Part shown: in pieces, positions 9,894 through 19,413 of the stretch
Numbering within the stretch: the stretch's first letter is position 1
Layout of the letters: each line of letters starts with the position of its first letter
Origin: Bacteroidota bacterium
GTDB taxonomy: Bacteria; Bacteroidota; Bacteroidia; Chitinophagales; Chitinophagaceae
Assembly (NCBI GenBank): GCA_018267705.1
Contig: JAFDXX010000023.1
Coordinates: 124,001-188,000, forward strand
Length of the DNA stretch: 64,000 bases
Reading direction: 5' to 3'
Position numbers and translations under genes: made by a program
Notes under the pieces: model-generated
What the model saw: the letters and a program-made list of their open reading frames with translations, nothing else
Told to the model about the DNA's origin: nothing
Database searches by the model: none

Positions 9894-12800
9894 TTATTTT
9901 TTCTGTATTTTTTGTGTGCCAATGTGTTTGCCTTGTGCATCGTAGATTACAATATAGTAGCCATCTTTTGCTATATCAGATATATTTAAATTTACTGTGG
10001 TTGAAATGTTGGCAATAGCATTTGTTGTTTGTGTTTTTACAACTTGCCCCCACTGGCTAATTACTCTTATGTTTACAGTACCTGTTGTTGGTGATGTAAA
10101 TGTAACTGCCGCATTGTCTATTACCGGATTTGGATAAACAGATATTGGTGGTGTTGTATAACTGGTTGTAGAAACATTGGTTACATTCACTGCTTTTGTA
10201 ACACTATCCTTACAACCACTGCTTCCGGTAACAACTAACTTAATATTATATATACCAACAGCAGTATATGTTTTTGTTGGGTTGATTAGAGTTGATGTTG
10301 TCCCGTCTCCTAAATCCCATGCATAAGTCATCCAACCACTTCCAATAGTTGATGTGCTGATGAATGTATAGCTATTTCCGTTTGCAGTATTAGAAATGAT
10401 ATTAAAATCTGCATGTGGTTGTGCTCCGCCTTGTGATTGAATGGTTACAGATTTAGTAGAACTATTATTATTTGCATCGGTAGCTGTTAATGTAATAGTA
10501 TAATTATTTGGATACAAATAATAGTGTGTAGGATTTTTTGCTGTTGAAGTTGTTCCATCTCCAAAATTCCATAAATAATTTATGGTTGAAGCCCCTCCTG
10601 TTGTTGTATTAGTAAATATAAATGCTTCAGCAGCATTTGTACATCCGTTACGTGAAAAAGTAAAATTTGCAACTGGTGCTTCTGCTATGTTTATAGTTTG
10701 TACTGCAGAATCTTTACAAGTACCTCTTCCTTTAACTACTAATTTCACATTATAAATTCCTGCACCAAAATTTACTGATGGGTTGATTAGGTTTGATGTT
10801 GAACCATTGCCAAAATCCCAAGTATAAGTAATAGGCCCTAATATTACGGTTGATGTACTCAAAAAAGTATAATCATGTCCACTACCTGTATTAGTTAGTA
10901 TATTAAATGAAGCATGAGGCTTATCTCCAATATATAATTGTCTTACCGTTTCTGAACTGTTGCCATTGCAATCGGTAATTTTTAATACTACATCATATTC
11001 ACCATATTGTGTATATGTTTTTTGTGCATCACGTGTATATGCATAAGTTCCATCTCCAAAATTCCATTGATATGTTAATGCACAGCCTACACAAGGTGTA
11101 GTTGTATTAGTGAATATGTAATTATTATCTGTAATACATTGGCTGCTGTCGTTAACTGTAAAACTTGGTGTAGCACATATACCACCTCCACCACCAGATA
11201 TAGTAATAGTTTTTGTAGTTGTGTCTTTACAACCGCCATCACTCACTACAGTTAATTGTACTGTGTATGTGCCTGCTGTTGAATATGTTTTAGTTGGGTT
11301 TTTATCGGAAGAAACTGTTCCATCTCCAAAATTCCACCAATAGCTACTAATATTACCCGATGCTATAGTTGATGTGTTATTGAAAGAATAGTTATAAGTA
11401 GAATTTGCAACAGCATTAAAACCTGCAACAGGCTTAGCTCCTACTATTAATACTCTAGTAACCGTTGCGGTAATATTATTGGCATTTTTTACAGTTAAAA
11501 CAACATTATATTGACCGGGTGTATTATATATTTTTTTAGGATATTCTGAAGTTGATATTGTTCCATCTCCAAAATCCCATGTGTAAGTATATGGACCTAC
11601 ACTACCTCCTGATTGATTGACGAAAACAAAATCGTTGGCAGTGATACACTGACAGAAATTGTTAATATCAAATGAGGCAAATAAGCTGTCTTTAATAGTT
11701 ATATTTTGTGTAATACTGTCTTTACAACCATATTCATTACTGATGGCAACTAATTTAACGGGATAAGTGCCATTGTTTGTAAATAAATGGTTAGGTTGAA
11801 TATTAGATGAAGTTGTTCCATCTCCAAAATTCCATATATAACTTAATGTACCTGCTGTTATATGGCTTGCATTCTCAAACGAAATATTTTTATAATTATT
11901 TCTATCTGATCCATATACAAAACTTGCTGTTGGTGCGGGTTTTACTGTTATGTTTTGTGTGGAAGAACTTGTGCATCCATTATTTAATGTAACTGTTAAG
12001 GTAACAGGATATACATTAGCTGAATTATAAACAGTAGTAGCATTTTGGTTGCTAACAAAGTTTCCGTTGCCCATATCCCACATATATGTTGCACTATTGC
12101 CTGATGGTATAACTGAAGTATTATTAAACGTAAATAAGTTATTGGCAGATAAGCAATATTGTGTTGAAGGGTTAACAGTATATTGTGCAGTTGGTGATGA
12201 TAACACATGCAAAATGGTTGAGCTGCTGTCTTTATCTCCTTGGTTTGATGTTACAATCAATTTTACTATATAATCTCCAATGGCAGAATATGATTTTACC
12301 GGATTAGCATCTGTAGAAGTTGTACCATCTCCAAAATTCCAAAAGTAACTTAAAATACTACCTGTTTTTCCAATGCTGTTATTTGAGAATGTAAATTTAT
12401 TTCCGGTAAAGCATTGAGTGGTTGTTCCTACACCAAAACCTACTCCAAACACATTGGTTCCTATTGTTATGGTTTTTATTGTACTATCATTACAACCGTT
12501 ATCAGTTCCTATAATCAATTTTACAGCGTAAACTCCATTTTTAGAATATGTATTTGAAACATTTGTTCCTACTTCTGAATTATTATCTCCAAAAAACCAA
12601 TTATAATTTGCTGATCCGCTGCTTAATGTAGTTGTATTGGTAAAGTTGATCTTTTTATTATTCCCCATATCAGCAGTATATGAAAAATCTGCAATAGGCG
12701 AAGGATAGACTACAATTTGTTTTGAAGTAGCAGCCGGACAAACATCATTAAATGTTCCTCTTAAAGTTACGGTATAATTTCCGGGAACAGTATAGCTAAT

Positions 12801-13787
12801 AGAAGGATTGGTTTCGGTTGAAGTAACACCATTCCCAAAATCCCAAGTATATTTTAAACCGCTAAATGCACCATTTGATGTGTTGGTAAAATTAAATTTA
12901 TTTCCTTTAAAACATTGGTTACTTGTTGGATTGGCAGTAAAACTAACATTGGGTGTGTTCACTACAAACACATGATATGAAACTGAATCTTGTTGGTGAT
13001 CTTTATCGGTAATTATCAATTTTACCACATATTCACCTGCTGTTGTATAAGTTTTTGTAGGATTAGTTTCGGTTGAAGTAGTTCCATCACCAAAATTCCA
13101 CAAATAAGTTAAACAACCACATTTAGAGATAGAAATATTTGTGAAATGAAATAAATTATTGCTAATACATTGATTGTCATTATCAACCGTAAACCCCGGA
13201 ATGATGGTTGTTGGAACAACCGGAGTTGTTGTTACGGTAACATTAGCGGTTGCAGTAGAGGAGCATCCGTTTATATTAGAAATGTTCACATTAACTTGAT
13301 ACGAACCTTGTGCTGCATATGTTTTAGACGGGCTTACTGTTGTTGAAGTAGTAGCATCTCCAAAATTCCAGTTAAATGAATTTCCGGTAGTACTTCCTGT
13401 ATAAGTGAATATAAAATTATTGCTGTTTAATTGTTGTGCATTATTGTTAATGGTAAAAGTATTGGCAGGTATATCTTTTACCGTTACTGTTGTGGTTTGG
13501 GTAGTAGTTCCAATGCCATTTGTTACGGCATATGAAATAGTTGCATTACCTGCTGCTACACCACTTACTAAGCCAGTATTAGAAACAGTTGCAATATTTG
13601 TGTTTGAAGAACTCCAAACTCCATTTTGTGTGCTATTGGATAATTGTGTGGTTGCATTTTTACATACAGTATTTGTGCCTGTTATATTAGCTACTACGGG
13701 TAATGTAGCAGATCCTTGTGCTTTAACAAATAATGCACAACTTAAAAACAGCAATAAACAATAAAAATGTAAAGATTTTAATCCCAT
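9894..13787 (-). CDS. Large secreted PKD-repeat protein with T9SS sorting domain
   Basis: A 1297-residue exported protein, probably a cell-surface or secreted adhesin. A signal peptide (1-23, ending VKAQ) is followed by a bacterial Ig-like domain (about 30-105, with GVWSSSNTNIATVSNTGLVSG). About 13 PKD domains come next, each marked by a W-N/D-F-G-D-G-T/N-x-S core and a T-Y...Y-x-V-x-L ending, spaced about 80-90 residues apart. The last 75 or so residues are a type A type-IX-secretion sorting domain (VYPNPVIDNAAV, then GQVVKTQT and a GYYIVIYDAQGKHIG end). PKD repeats are stalk or binding modules; no catalytic domain is present. The protein would cross the outer membrane through the T9SS and be anchored or released there. 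No T9SS machinery genes are in view. It appears monocistronic. Confidence 0.92.
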   Translation of the reverse strand: MGLKSLHFYCLLLFLSCALFVKAQGSATLPVVANITGTNTVCKNATTQLSNSTQNGVWSSSNTNIATVSNTGLVSGVAAGNATISYAVTNGIGTTTQTTTVTVKDIPANTFTINNNAQQLNSNNFIFTYTGSTTGNSFNWNFGDATTSTTVSPSKTYAAQGSYQVNVNISNINGCSSTATANVTVTTTPVVPTTIIPGFTVDNDNQCISNNLFHFTNISISKCGCLTYLWNFGDGTTSTETNPTKTYTTAGEYVVKLIITDKDHQQDSVSYHVFVVNTPNVSFTANPTSNQCFKGNKFNFTNTSNGAFSGLKYTWDFGNGVTSTETNPSISYTVPGNYTVTLRGTFNDVCPAATSKQIVVYPSPIADFSYTADMGNNKKINFTNTTTLSSGSANYNWFFGDNNSEVGTNVSNTYSKNGVYAVKLIIGTDNGCNDSTIKTITIGTNVFGVGFGVGTTTQCFTGNKFTFSNNSIGKTGSILSYFWNFGDGTTSTDANPVKSYSAIGDYIVKLIVTSNQGDKDSSSTILHVLSSPTAQYTVNPSTQYCLSANNLFTFNNTSVIPSGNSATYMWDMGNGNFVSNQNATTVYNSANVYPVTLTVTLNNGCTSSSTQNITVKPAPTASFVYGSDRNNYKNISFENASHITAGTLSYIWNFGDGTTSSNIQPNHLFTNNGTYPVKLVAISNEYGCKDSITQNITIKDSLFASFDINNFCQCITANDFVFVNQSGGSVGPYTYTWDFGDGTISTSEYPKKIYNTPGQYNVVLTVKNANNITATVTRVLIVGAKPVAGFNAVANSTYNYSFNNTSTIASGNISSYWWNFGDGTVSSDKNPTKTYSTAGTYTVQLTVVSDGGCKDTTTKTITISGGGGGICATPSFTVNDSSQCITDNNYIFTNTTTPCVGCALTYQWNFGDGTYAYTRDAQKTYTQYGEYDVVLKITDCNGNSSETVRQLYIGDKPHASFNILTNTGSGHDYTFLSTSTVILGPITYTWDFGNGSTSNLINPSVNFGAGIYNVKLVVKGRGTCKDSAVQTINIAEAPVANFTFSRNGCTNAAEAFIFTNTTTGGASTINYLWNFGDGTTSTAKNPTHYYLYPNNYTITLTATDANNNSSTKSVTIQSQGGAQPHADFNIISNTANGNSYTFISTSTIGSGWMTYAWDLGDGTTSTLINPTKTYTAVGIYNIKLVVTGSSGCKDSVTKAVNVTNVSTTSYTTPPISVYPNPVIDNAAVTFTSPTTGTVNIRVISQWGQVVKTQTTNAIANISTTVNLNISDIAKDGYYIVIYDAQGKHIGTQKIQKK
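10298..13372 (-). repeat. Tandem PKD-coding repeats, about 13 units of 240-260 nt
   Basis: Each unit contains a diagnostic segment encoding the W-x-F-G-D-G-T core. The segments sit at about 10300, 10555, 10805, 11050, 11320, 11560, 11818, 12062, 12325, 12583, 12829, 13082 and 13354. Five units share the exact 17-mer CCATCTCCAAAATTCCA (plus strand) at 10555, 11050, 11320, 11818 and 12325, and others differ by one to three bases. Confidence 0.85.
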
Positions 13788-13852
13788 TTGAAAAATTGAT
13801 ACGGCTTAAATGGGATATTGAAGATTAAAAAATGTAAAATAGAATTTTGCTG

Positions 13853-13860
13853 CAAAACTA
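13853..13860 (-). promoter_or_regulatory. Putative -7 element for the PKD-protein gene
   Basis: TAGTTTTG on the minus strand fits TAnnTTTG and would give a 5' leader of about 60 nt before the ATG at 13787. No -33 TTTG at standard spacing, so this is tentative. The rest of the 240-nt gap 13788-14027 is AT-rich and I see nothing else in it. Confidence 0.4.
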
Positions 13861-14027
13861 CAAAAAACTACTTGTTTAAGGTGAATTCTAGTAAAATTGA
13901 TAGTGCTTTATTTTAAACATTTTACATACAATTCTAACTAAAATTTCTTTCCAAATCTAAAACGAAATTTTATCTGAAAACGTATTTCTCTGTTTCATTT
14001 TATAAAATGCAACAGAATAATTGGAAA

Positions 14028-15305
14028 TTATGAGGTTTTTGAGGCTTTTTTGAGATAATCTGATGGGGTTTGTCCTGTAAATTTTGTGAATGCTCTAAAA
14101 AATGTTGCTCTTGAACTAAAACCGGCTTCTTTTGCCAAACCATCTAAAGTTAGTTGTTGGCTATCGGGCTCTAACATTTTATCTTTTAAATAATCTACTC
14201 TGTAGCGGTTTATAAAATCATTGAAATTCACTCTGTACTCTGTATTAATAATAATTGAAAGATGATGACGGGGAATATTTATGGCACTTGCTACATCTTT
14301 TAGGCTGCAACCATGAGTTAAAAAAATCATTTTTTCGTTCATTAAGGTTTCAAGCTTTTGTTTGTTTTCAAAAACTTTTTCAGGAGTAAGTGAAAATATT
14401 TTGCTTTCATCATCTTCCTCCGCTTCTCCTTCCCCACTTTCTTCTATAGTGATTGCTTGGGCAATTTCTTTTGATAGTACAATTTTATCTGAATGTATTT
14501 GCTGTTCATTAAAATTTGAAATAGCAATTTTCTGTTTATCAAGTGTATAAAAAACAATATTTCCCATCATACCAAATAATATTTTGGGATGAAAAAATAA
14601 ATACAATAAAATGCTTAGAAAAGATAAGCATAAACCATACTCTGCAATGAGTATAATATTGTTTATTGAATAGTTGGTTGTAATAACTGATAAAGTATTG
14701 GCAAATACATAACATGTTATAAATGCCGTAATAAGTATGGTAAATGTTTTAAGCCAACTAAAAATATCTTTATAAACATTGGGTGCCGTGATAATTTCTG
14801 TAAACCATTGTTTTATTAACTGCCATTGTACTACTAAATAAAAAACTGCCAAAATAATTTTTAAGGCTGCTAACACATAAACCGGTAACAACATATTGAA
14901 TTCTGCAAAATGAAATGCAAATTGTTGTTCGGCAGTATTAATAATTGCAAGTTTATTGGTACTGGTTGAAAAATAATATTTTGTATAAAAAAATATACAT
15001 AAGATGCATGGAATAAAATGAATCCAATCTTTTCTTCTGAAACGAACATTCCCTTTTAAAAAACTTCTTACATATAAATATGCAGTTGGTGCAATTAAAT
15101 ATTGAAACGGTGCCAATAAATTGTGTAGCAAAGGATATTTATAAAAAACATGCGTATTAATACACGCAATATGAAATATAAATGCAGCAATACTAAACAA
15201 ACAAACAGCCAACAATCTGTTAGCCTTTTTTTGATGTTTATTTACAAAAGCTAAGGCAAAGAAAAATAATATTCCTAAAAATGCACATGCAAAAAAAAGT
15301 TTCAT
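14028..15305 (-). CDS. Membrane-anchored AraC-family transcriptional regulator
   Basis: A 425-residue regulator. The first 240 residues form about seven hydrophobic helices (starting LFFACAFLGILFFFALAFV), then a linker with an acidic cluster around 290-300 (EESGEGEAEEDDESK). A C-terminal AraC double helix-turn-helix domain occupies about 320-425, with the signature GFSSRATFFRAFTKFTGQTPSDYL. AraC proteins with a multispan sensor are common in Bacteroidota and probably sense a lipid or small molecule in the membrane; the ligand is unknown. It lies 11 nt downstream of the amino acid permease stop, so it is probably co-transcribed with it and may control that transporter, which is an inference from position only. 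Confidence 0.85.
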   Translation of the reverse strand: MKLFFACAFLGILFFFALAFVNKHQKKANRLLAVCLFSIAAFIFHIACINTHVFYKYPLLHNLLAPFQYLIAPTAYLYVRSFLKGNVRFRRKDWIHFIPCILCIFFYTKYYFSTSTNKLAIINTAEQQFAFHFAEFNMLLPVYVLAALKIILAVFYLVVQWQLIKQWFTEIITAPNVYKDIFSWLKTFTILITAFITCYVFANTLSVITTNYSINNIILIAEYGLCLSFLSILLYLFFHPKILFGMMGNIVFYTLDKQKIAISNFNEQQIHSDKIVLSKEIAQAITIEESGEGEAEEDDESKIFSLTPEKVFENKQKLETLMNEKMIFLTHGCSLKDVASAINIPRHHLSIIINTEYRVNFNDFINRYRVDYLKDKMLEPDSQQLTLDGLAKEAGFSSRATFFRAFTKFTGQTPSDYLKKASKTS

Positions 15306-15316
15306 GCAAGCAGATT

Positions 15317-16984
15317 TTATTGCATATTTAATTTACTGTTTCTTTTTCCGTAAAGGAAATAAATAATTAAACCTACTGCCATCCATCCAAAAAATACCAT
15401 CCAACTTTTTGATGGAATTTCTATCATTAAATACAAACAACACAAAACTCCTAAAATAGGTATTAACGAATGTTGCTTTATGAATGTGTAAATAGAAATA
15501 ATAACTGCTAGTACAATAAAAATGAGAAACAATATTTCTTGTTGGTTTTCTGTACCCATATTATTAACGGCATCTATTATTCTTTGTTTAAACAAATAAA
15601 TAAACAAAGCTGTAAGTATTGGTATAACCCATCTTCCGTTTATATAAGGAATACGAAATTTATTACCGTTGGGTGCCAATTTGGGTAAAAACAAAACTCC
15701 GCCACAAACCAATACAAAGGCAAACAAAGTTCCTATACTTGTTAAATCTGTCATTAATTTATCATCAACAAATAAAACCGGAATGCCTACAATAAAACCA
15801 GTTATAATAGTTGCAAACCCCGGTGTTAAAAATTTAGGATGTACTGAACTGAATTTTTTAGGAAGTAGGCCATCTCTACCCATGCTCATCCAAATTCTTG
15901 GTTGGCCAATTTGAAATACCAATAATACGCTTGTTGCAGCAATAACAGCACTTATTGAAATGATAAATCCAATTTTATGCATATTAATTTTATTGAATAC
16001 ATAAGCAAGTGGGTCTGTAACGCCATCAAACTCTTTATAGTTTACCATTCCGGTTATAACTAATGTGGTAACTACATATATAATTGTACAAATAAGTAGT
16101 GAATAGATCATTCCTCTTGGTAAATCTCTTTGTGGGTTTTTACATTCTTCGGCAGTTGTAGAAATAGCATCAAAACCAATATAGGCAAAGAATACAGATG
16201 ATACTCCTTTTAATACTCCCGTCATTCCATTGGGTAAAAAAGGAGACCAATTGCTAAAAGTATGATTAGAGAAAATAACCCAGCATCCAATTGCTGCAAT
16301 AAAAATAAGTACCACAATTTTTAAACCTACCATAAAGTTTGCACTGCGTTTACTTTCACTAATTCCTACATAAGCAAGCATGGTAATTAAACCAACAATT
16401 ATAAATGCAGGAAGATTAATAATAAATTTAAAACCTAAAATTTCTGGGGCATGTGTGTAAACTAAATCAGCAAAAGGTTTTCCGTTTGCAACAGCATCAT
16501 TATAAGCAATTTTTGCAGTTTGATGTCCAATGGTAAGCCAATCAGGTAAATTAATATTTACTGCTTTTAAAATATTATTAAAATAGGCACTCCATGATAT
16601 TCCTACCACCACATTTCCAATTGCATATTCTAAAATTAAAGCCCAACCAATAACCCATGCAACAATTTCTCCAAATGTTACATATGAGTAGGTATAAGCA
16701 CTACCTGAAACGGGTACACGGCTTGCAAATTCTGCATAACATAAAGCTGTAAAACCACAAGTTATTGCAGTGATAATGAAAAGAAAAATTACACCCGGCC
16801 CTCCATTAAATGCAGCCGTGCCTATAGTGGAAAAAATACCTGCACCAATTACTGCAGCAATGCCCATAAAAGTAAGATCTTTCACACCCAACACTTTTTT
16901 TAAATGTGTTCCATGTCCATCGGTTAAACCTGCTTCGGCTTCTGCAACAATTTTATCTAATGATTTTTTTCTGAAAAGAGACAT
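15317..16984 (-). CDS. APC-family amino acid permease
   Basis: A 555-residue inner-membrane transporter of the APC superfamily, closest in layout to cationic amino acid transporters (CAT/YfnA). About 12-14 helices are visible. Helix 1 carries the unwound substrate-carboxylate motif GAGIF (GIAAVIGAGIFSTIG), and the following block YAEFASRVPVSGSAYTYSY is the family signature. The N-terminus is cytoplasmic and charged (FRKKSLDKIVAEAE). The substrate cannot be assigned from sequence alone; cationic or broad neutral amino acids are the family norm. It sits 38 nt after the polyprenyl synthase gene and 11 nt before the membrane AraC gene on the same strand. Confidence 0.9.
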   Translation of the reverse strand: MSLFRKKSLDKIVAEAEAGLTDGHGTHLKKVLGVKDLTFMGIAAVIGAGIFSTIGTAAFNGGPGVIFLFIITAITCGFTALCYAEFASRVPVSGSAYTYSYVTFGEIVAWVIGWALILEYAIGNVVVGISWSAYFNNILKAVNINLPDWLTIGHQTAKIAYNDAVANGKPFADLVYTHAPEILGFKFIINLPAFIIVGLITMLAYVGISESKRSANFMVGLKIVVLIFIAAIGCWVIFSNHTFSNWSPFLPNGMTGVLKGVSSVFFAYIGFDAISTTAEECKNPQRDLPRGMIYSLLICTIIYVVTTLVITGMVNYKEFDGVTDPLAYVFNKINMHKIGFIISISAVIAATSVLLVFQIGQPRIWMSMGRDGLLPKKFSSVHPKFLTPGFATIITGFIVGIPVLFVDDKLMTDLTSIGTLFAFVLVCGGVLFLPKLAPNGNKFRIPYINGRWVIPILTALFIYLFKQRIIDAVNNMGTENQQEILFLIFIVLAVIISIYTFIKQHSLIPILGVLCCLYLMIEIPSKSWMVFFGWMAVGLIIYFLYGKRNSKLNMQ

Positions 16985-17022
16985 GCAATACGTTTTATTT
17001 TGTTTGGAAGATAAATAATTTA

Positions 17023-17988
17023 TTAATAATCGCGTTGAATTAAAAATTCAGTTAATTCTAATAACGGTTTTTTACGCAATGCAACTACGGCAATATCATT
17101 CAAATGTTTTAATGCCAATTGAAAATATTTTTCTTTTAACTTATTCGCCCATTCTCCAACATTACAATCTTTATATATTTTTAAAACCCTTTCTACTTTA
17201 TCTTTCGGATTGTTTTTTATTAATGATTGAAGTTCTGCTTTCTGTTCATTATTTGCAGTTGCCAATACATGCAACCATAAAAATGTTTTTTTATTTTGAC
17301 GAACATCTCCGCCAACTTCTTTCCCAAATTTTTCAGGATTTCCAAATGCATCTAAATAATCATCTTGAATTTGAAAAGCAATACCAAGATTTTTTCCAAA
17401 CTCATATATATTTCTGCAATTACCTTCACTTGCACCACCAAGTATAGCTCCCATTTCTAAACTTGCAGCCAATAATACCGATGTTTTCAAAGAAATCATA
17501 TTTATATATTCATCCATTAAAACATTTTCTTCTTTTTCAAAATCCATATCTAACTGCTGACCCTCACACACTTCTTTAGCTGTTTTATTGAATAATTGTA
17601 ATATGCGGGGCAAATAGTTATTGCTTATTTTATTAATATGTTCGTAGCAAAGAATTAATAAAACATCGCCACTTAGTAATGCGGTATTGGCTCCATATTT
17701 TTTGTGAACAGTTTCCATACCTCTTCGTAAAGCAGCGGCATCCATTATATCATCGTGTATTAAAGAAAAGTTGTGAAAGTATTCAACTGCCATAGCTGCA
17801 CAATATGCATTATCGGTTATTTCATCAAACAATTCACTTCCCATTAAACATAATACAGGCCTTATTCTTTTACCGTTATTGGCTAAAAAATAATTTAACG
17901 GTTCATAAAGTGATGCAGGTTTATTATTAAATGTATAATTTGAAAAATGCGTATTGAATTTTTCTATGAGTTCTTTAAATGAATGCAT
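17023..17988 (-). CDS. Polyprenyl diphosphate synthase
   Basis: All-helical trans-isoprenyl diphosphate synthase of 321 residues, condensing isopentenyl diphosphate onto allylic primers to make precursors for quinones or carotenoids. Both Asp-rich metal-binding motifs are intact: DDIMD in SLIHDDIMDAAALRRG (about 95-110) and DDYLD in FQIQDDYLDAFG (about 208-219), as are GKRIRP at about 35-40 and the KT pair in SLKTSVL. A Phe lies five positions before the first motif, which in this family tends to limit chain length to short products (C15-C20), but I would not fix the product. The start ATG is only 4 nt after a promoter-like element. Gene order suggests an operon with the permease and AraC regulator. 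Confidence 0.9.
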   Translation of the reverse strand: MHSFKELIEKFNTHFSNYTFNNKPASLYEPLNYFLANNGKRIRPVLCLMGSELFDEITDNAYCAAMAVEYFHNFSLIHDDIMDAAALRRGMETVHKKYGANTALLSGDVLLILCYEHINKISNNYLPRILQLFNKTAKEVCEGQQLDMDFEKEENVLMDEYINMISLKTSVLLAASLEMGAILGGASEGNCRNIYEFGKNLGIAFQIQDDYLDAFGNPEKFGKEVGGDVRQNKKTFLWLHVLATANNEQKAELQSLIKNNPKDKVERVLKIYKDCNVGEWANKLKEKYFQLALKHLNDIAVVALRKKPLLELTEFLIQRDY

Positions 17989-17992
17989 GAAA

Positions 17993-18000
17993 CAAACATA
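17993..18000 (-). promoter_or_regulatory. -7 element directly before the polyprenyl synthase start
   Basis: TATGTTTG on the minus strand matches TAnnTTTG exactly and ends 4 nt before the ATG at 17988. If used, transcription would start at or within a few bases of the start codon, giving a leaderless or near-leaderless message. Confidence 0.5.
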
Positions 18001-18078
18001 AAAAGAAATGATAACACTATAATATTTTTATAACAAAAAGTGGCATGGTTTTAATTATACTAACTTTAAATTTAACTT

Positions 18079-18546
18079 ATGAAGAAAATATCTTTTATTG
18101 CTGCATGCTTTTTAATTTTTGCAATTACTTCAAAAGCCCAAAATATTAATACGGGCAGTTCTTACAAAACAGCCATAGGCGTTAAAGTGTTTGATGGTGG
18201 CGGACTTTCATTAAAAACATTTATAAAAAACAATACTGCTGTTGAAGGCTTGTTATATTTCTGGAATAAAGGAACAAGAATTACCGGTTTATATGAAATT
18301 CATGGAGATATTAGCGGAGCAGAAGGATTAAAATGGTATGTTGGGCCCGGAGCACATTTGGCATTTTATAACACAAGCTATGGCGGTGGTACTGTAATTG
18401 GTGTAGATGGTGTATTAGGGTTAGATTATAAAATAAATGGTGTGCCCTTAAATATTTCTTTTGATTGGAATCCGAATATAGATTTTGGTAGCACAAACGG
18501 TTTTAATGCCGGTGCAGGCGGTTTAGGAATACGTTATACTTTTTAA
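18079..18546 (+). CDS. Small secreted beta-barrel-like protein
   Basis: A 155-residue protein with a signal peptide (1-20, ending SKAQ) and a mature part dominated by short beta strands rich in Gly, Tyr and Phe (for example GPGAHLAFYNTSYGGG), ending in RYTF. A terminal aromatic residue and alternating pattern are typical of small outer-membrane beta barrels, so an eight-strand barrel is a reasonable guess. No specific family is recognised and neighbours on this side of the locus give no functional hint. It is divergent from the polyprenyl synthase gene; TAACTTTA at 18061-18068 may be a weak -7 element for it. Confidence 0.75.
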   Translation: MKKISFIAACFLIFAITSKAQNINTGSSYKTAIGVKVFDGGGLSLKTFIKNNTAVEGLLYFWNKGTRITGLYEIHGDISGAEGLKWYVGPGAHLAFYNTSYGGGTVIGVDGVLGLDYKINGVPLNISFDWNPNIDFGSTNGFNAGAGGLGIRYTF

Positions 18547-18605
18547 GAGAATACAGTTTATGTTTTCTGGTATTTATAATTAATCATTCTTCTTTAACAA
18601 AAAAA

Positions 18606-19403
18606 TCATCCTGCGGTAATAATATTTTCAAATTCACCTTTGCCCATTGCAGCGTGTTTCATGCGTTTGGCAACATCGTGTCCTACATAATTGTCAATTC
18701 GTTTTTCTGCCCAATAAATTACCGGAGTTAAAACAATTGCCATGGTAAACTTGTAAGTGTAATTCATTATGCCGAATGCTAATATTTGTTGCCAAGTAAA
18801 TACGCCGCTAAAAGCAATAAATAAAACAATATAACTATCTACTAATTGAGATACAATGGTAGATCCTGTTGCACGCAGCCACATGTGTTTATCGCCGGTT
18901 ATTTTTTTTATTTTATGAAATACGGTAACATCAACCAATTGGCTTACTAAAAATGCAACTAAGCTTCCTATAATTATTCGCATACCTTGTCCAAATATTT
19001 GGTCAAAAGCGTTTTGCATATTGGGTACACCTTGTTTTTGATAAGCCGTTATCCAAAAATCAGGAGGTGATACTTTAATGGCAGCAAAGTACATTAGAAA
19101 AGCATAAGCAATTAAGGCAACAGCTGTAAATGAAATTCGGCGTACAGCTTTTGGGCCGTAGTATTCATTCACAATATCCGTCATAATAAATTCTAAAGGC
19201 CATAATAATACACCGCAGGTAAGTGTAAAAGCTAAGCCGCTTTCTCCAAACAAAGTAAAATTTACGGGTTTAAAACCTAATGTTTTTTCTAATGAAAAAA
19301 GTTTTATTCCAATACTTTCGGCAATTAATGCATTACAACAAAAAAATGCACTCATTCCTAAAAAAAGTTTTGTTGGTTTATCATTTAAAATTTTATGTAT
19401 CAT
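18606..19403 (-). CDS. Queuosine precursor transporter, YhhQ/VUT family
   Basis: Inner-membrane protein of 265 residues with about six helices, of the DUF165/VUT family that imports queuosine precursors (preQ0 or preQ1) for tRNA modification. Family marks include the N-terminal helix with CNALIAESIGIKLF, the ECF-like FIMTDIVNEYYGPKAVRR segment and DSYIVLFIAFSG in the later helices. I chose the ATG at 19403; a TTG 39 nt further upstream would add 13 basic residues but overlap the preceding small gene. With the ATG the two genes are separated by 10 nt and are probably co-transcribed. Other queuosine genes are not in the window. Confidence 0.85.
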   Translation of the reverse strand: MIHKILNDKPTKLFLGMSAFFCCNALIAESIGIKLFSLEKTLGFKPVNFTLFGESGLAFTLTCGVLLWPLEFIMTDIVNEYYGPKAVRRISFTAVALIAYAFLMYFAAIKVSPPDFWITAYQKQGVPNMQNAFDQIFGQGMRIIIGSLVAFLVSQLVDVTVFHKIKKITGDKHMWLRATGSTIVSQLVDSYIVLFIAFSGVFTWQQILAFGIMNYTYKFTMAIVLTPVIYWAEKRIDNYVGHDVAKRMKHAAMGKGEFENIITAG

Positions 19404-19413
19404 TCGTTTTAAT

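Noticed and set aside
10298..13372. Regularly spaced repeats that might suggest a CRISPR array or satellite
   Set aside because: Unit length is 240-260 nt and every unit is in frame within one protein as a PKD domain; no short direct repeats with unique spacers.
13788..14027. Possible small RNA in the 240-nt gap upstream of the PKD gene
   Set aside because: No stable hairpin, no GC-rich island and no terminator; only a possible promoter element.
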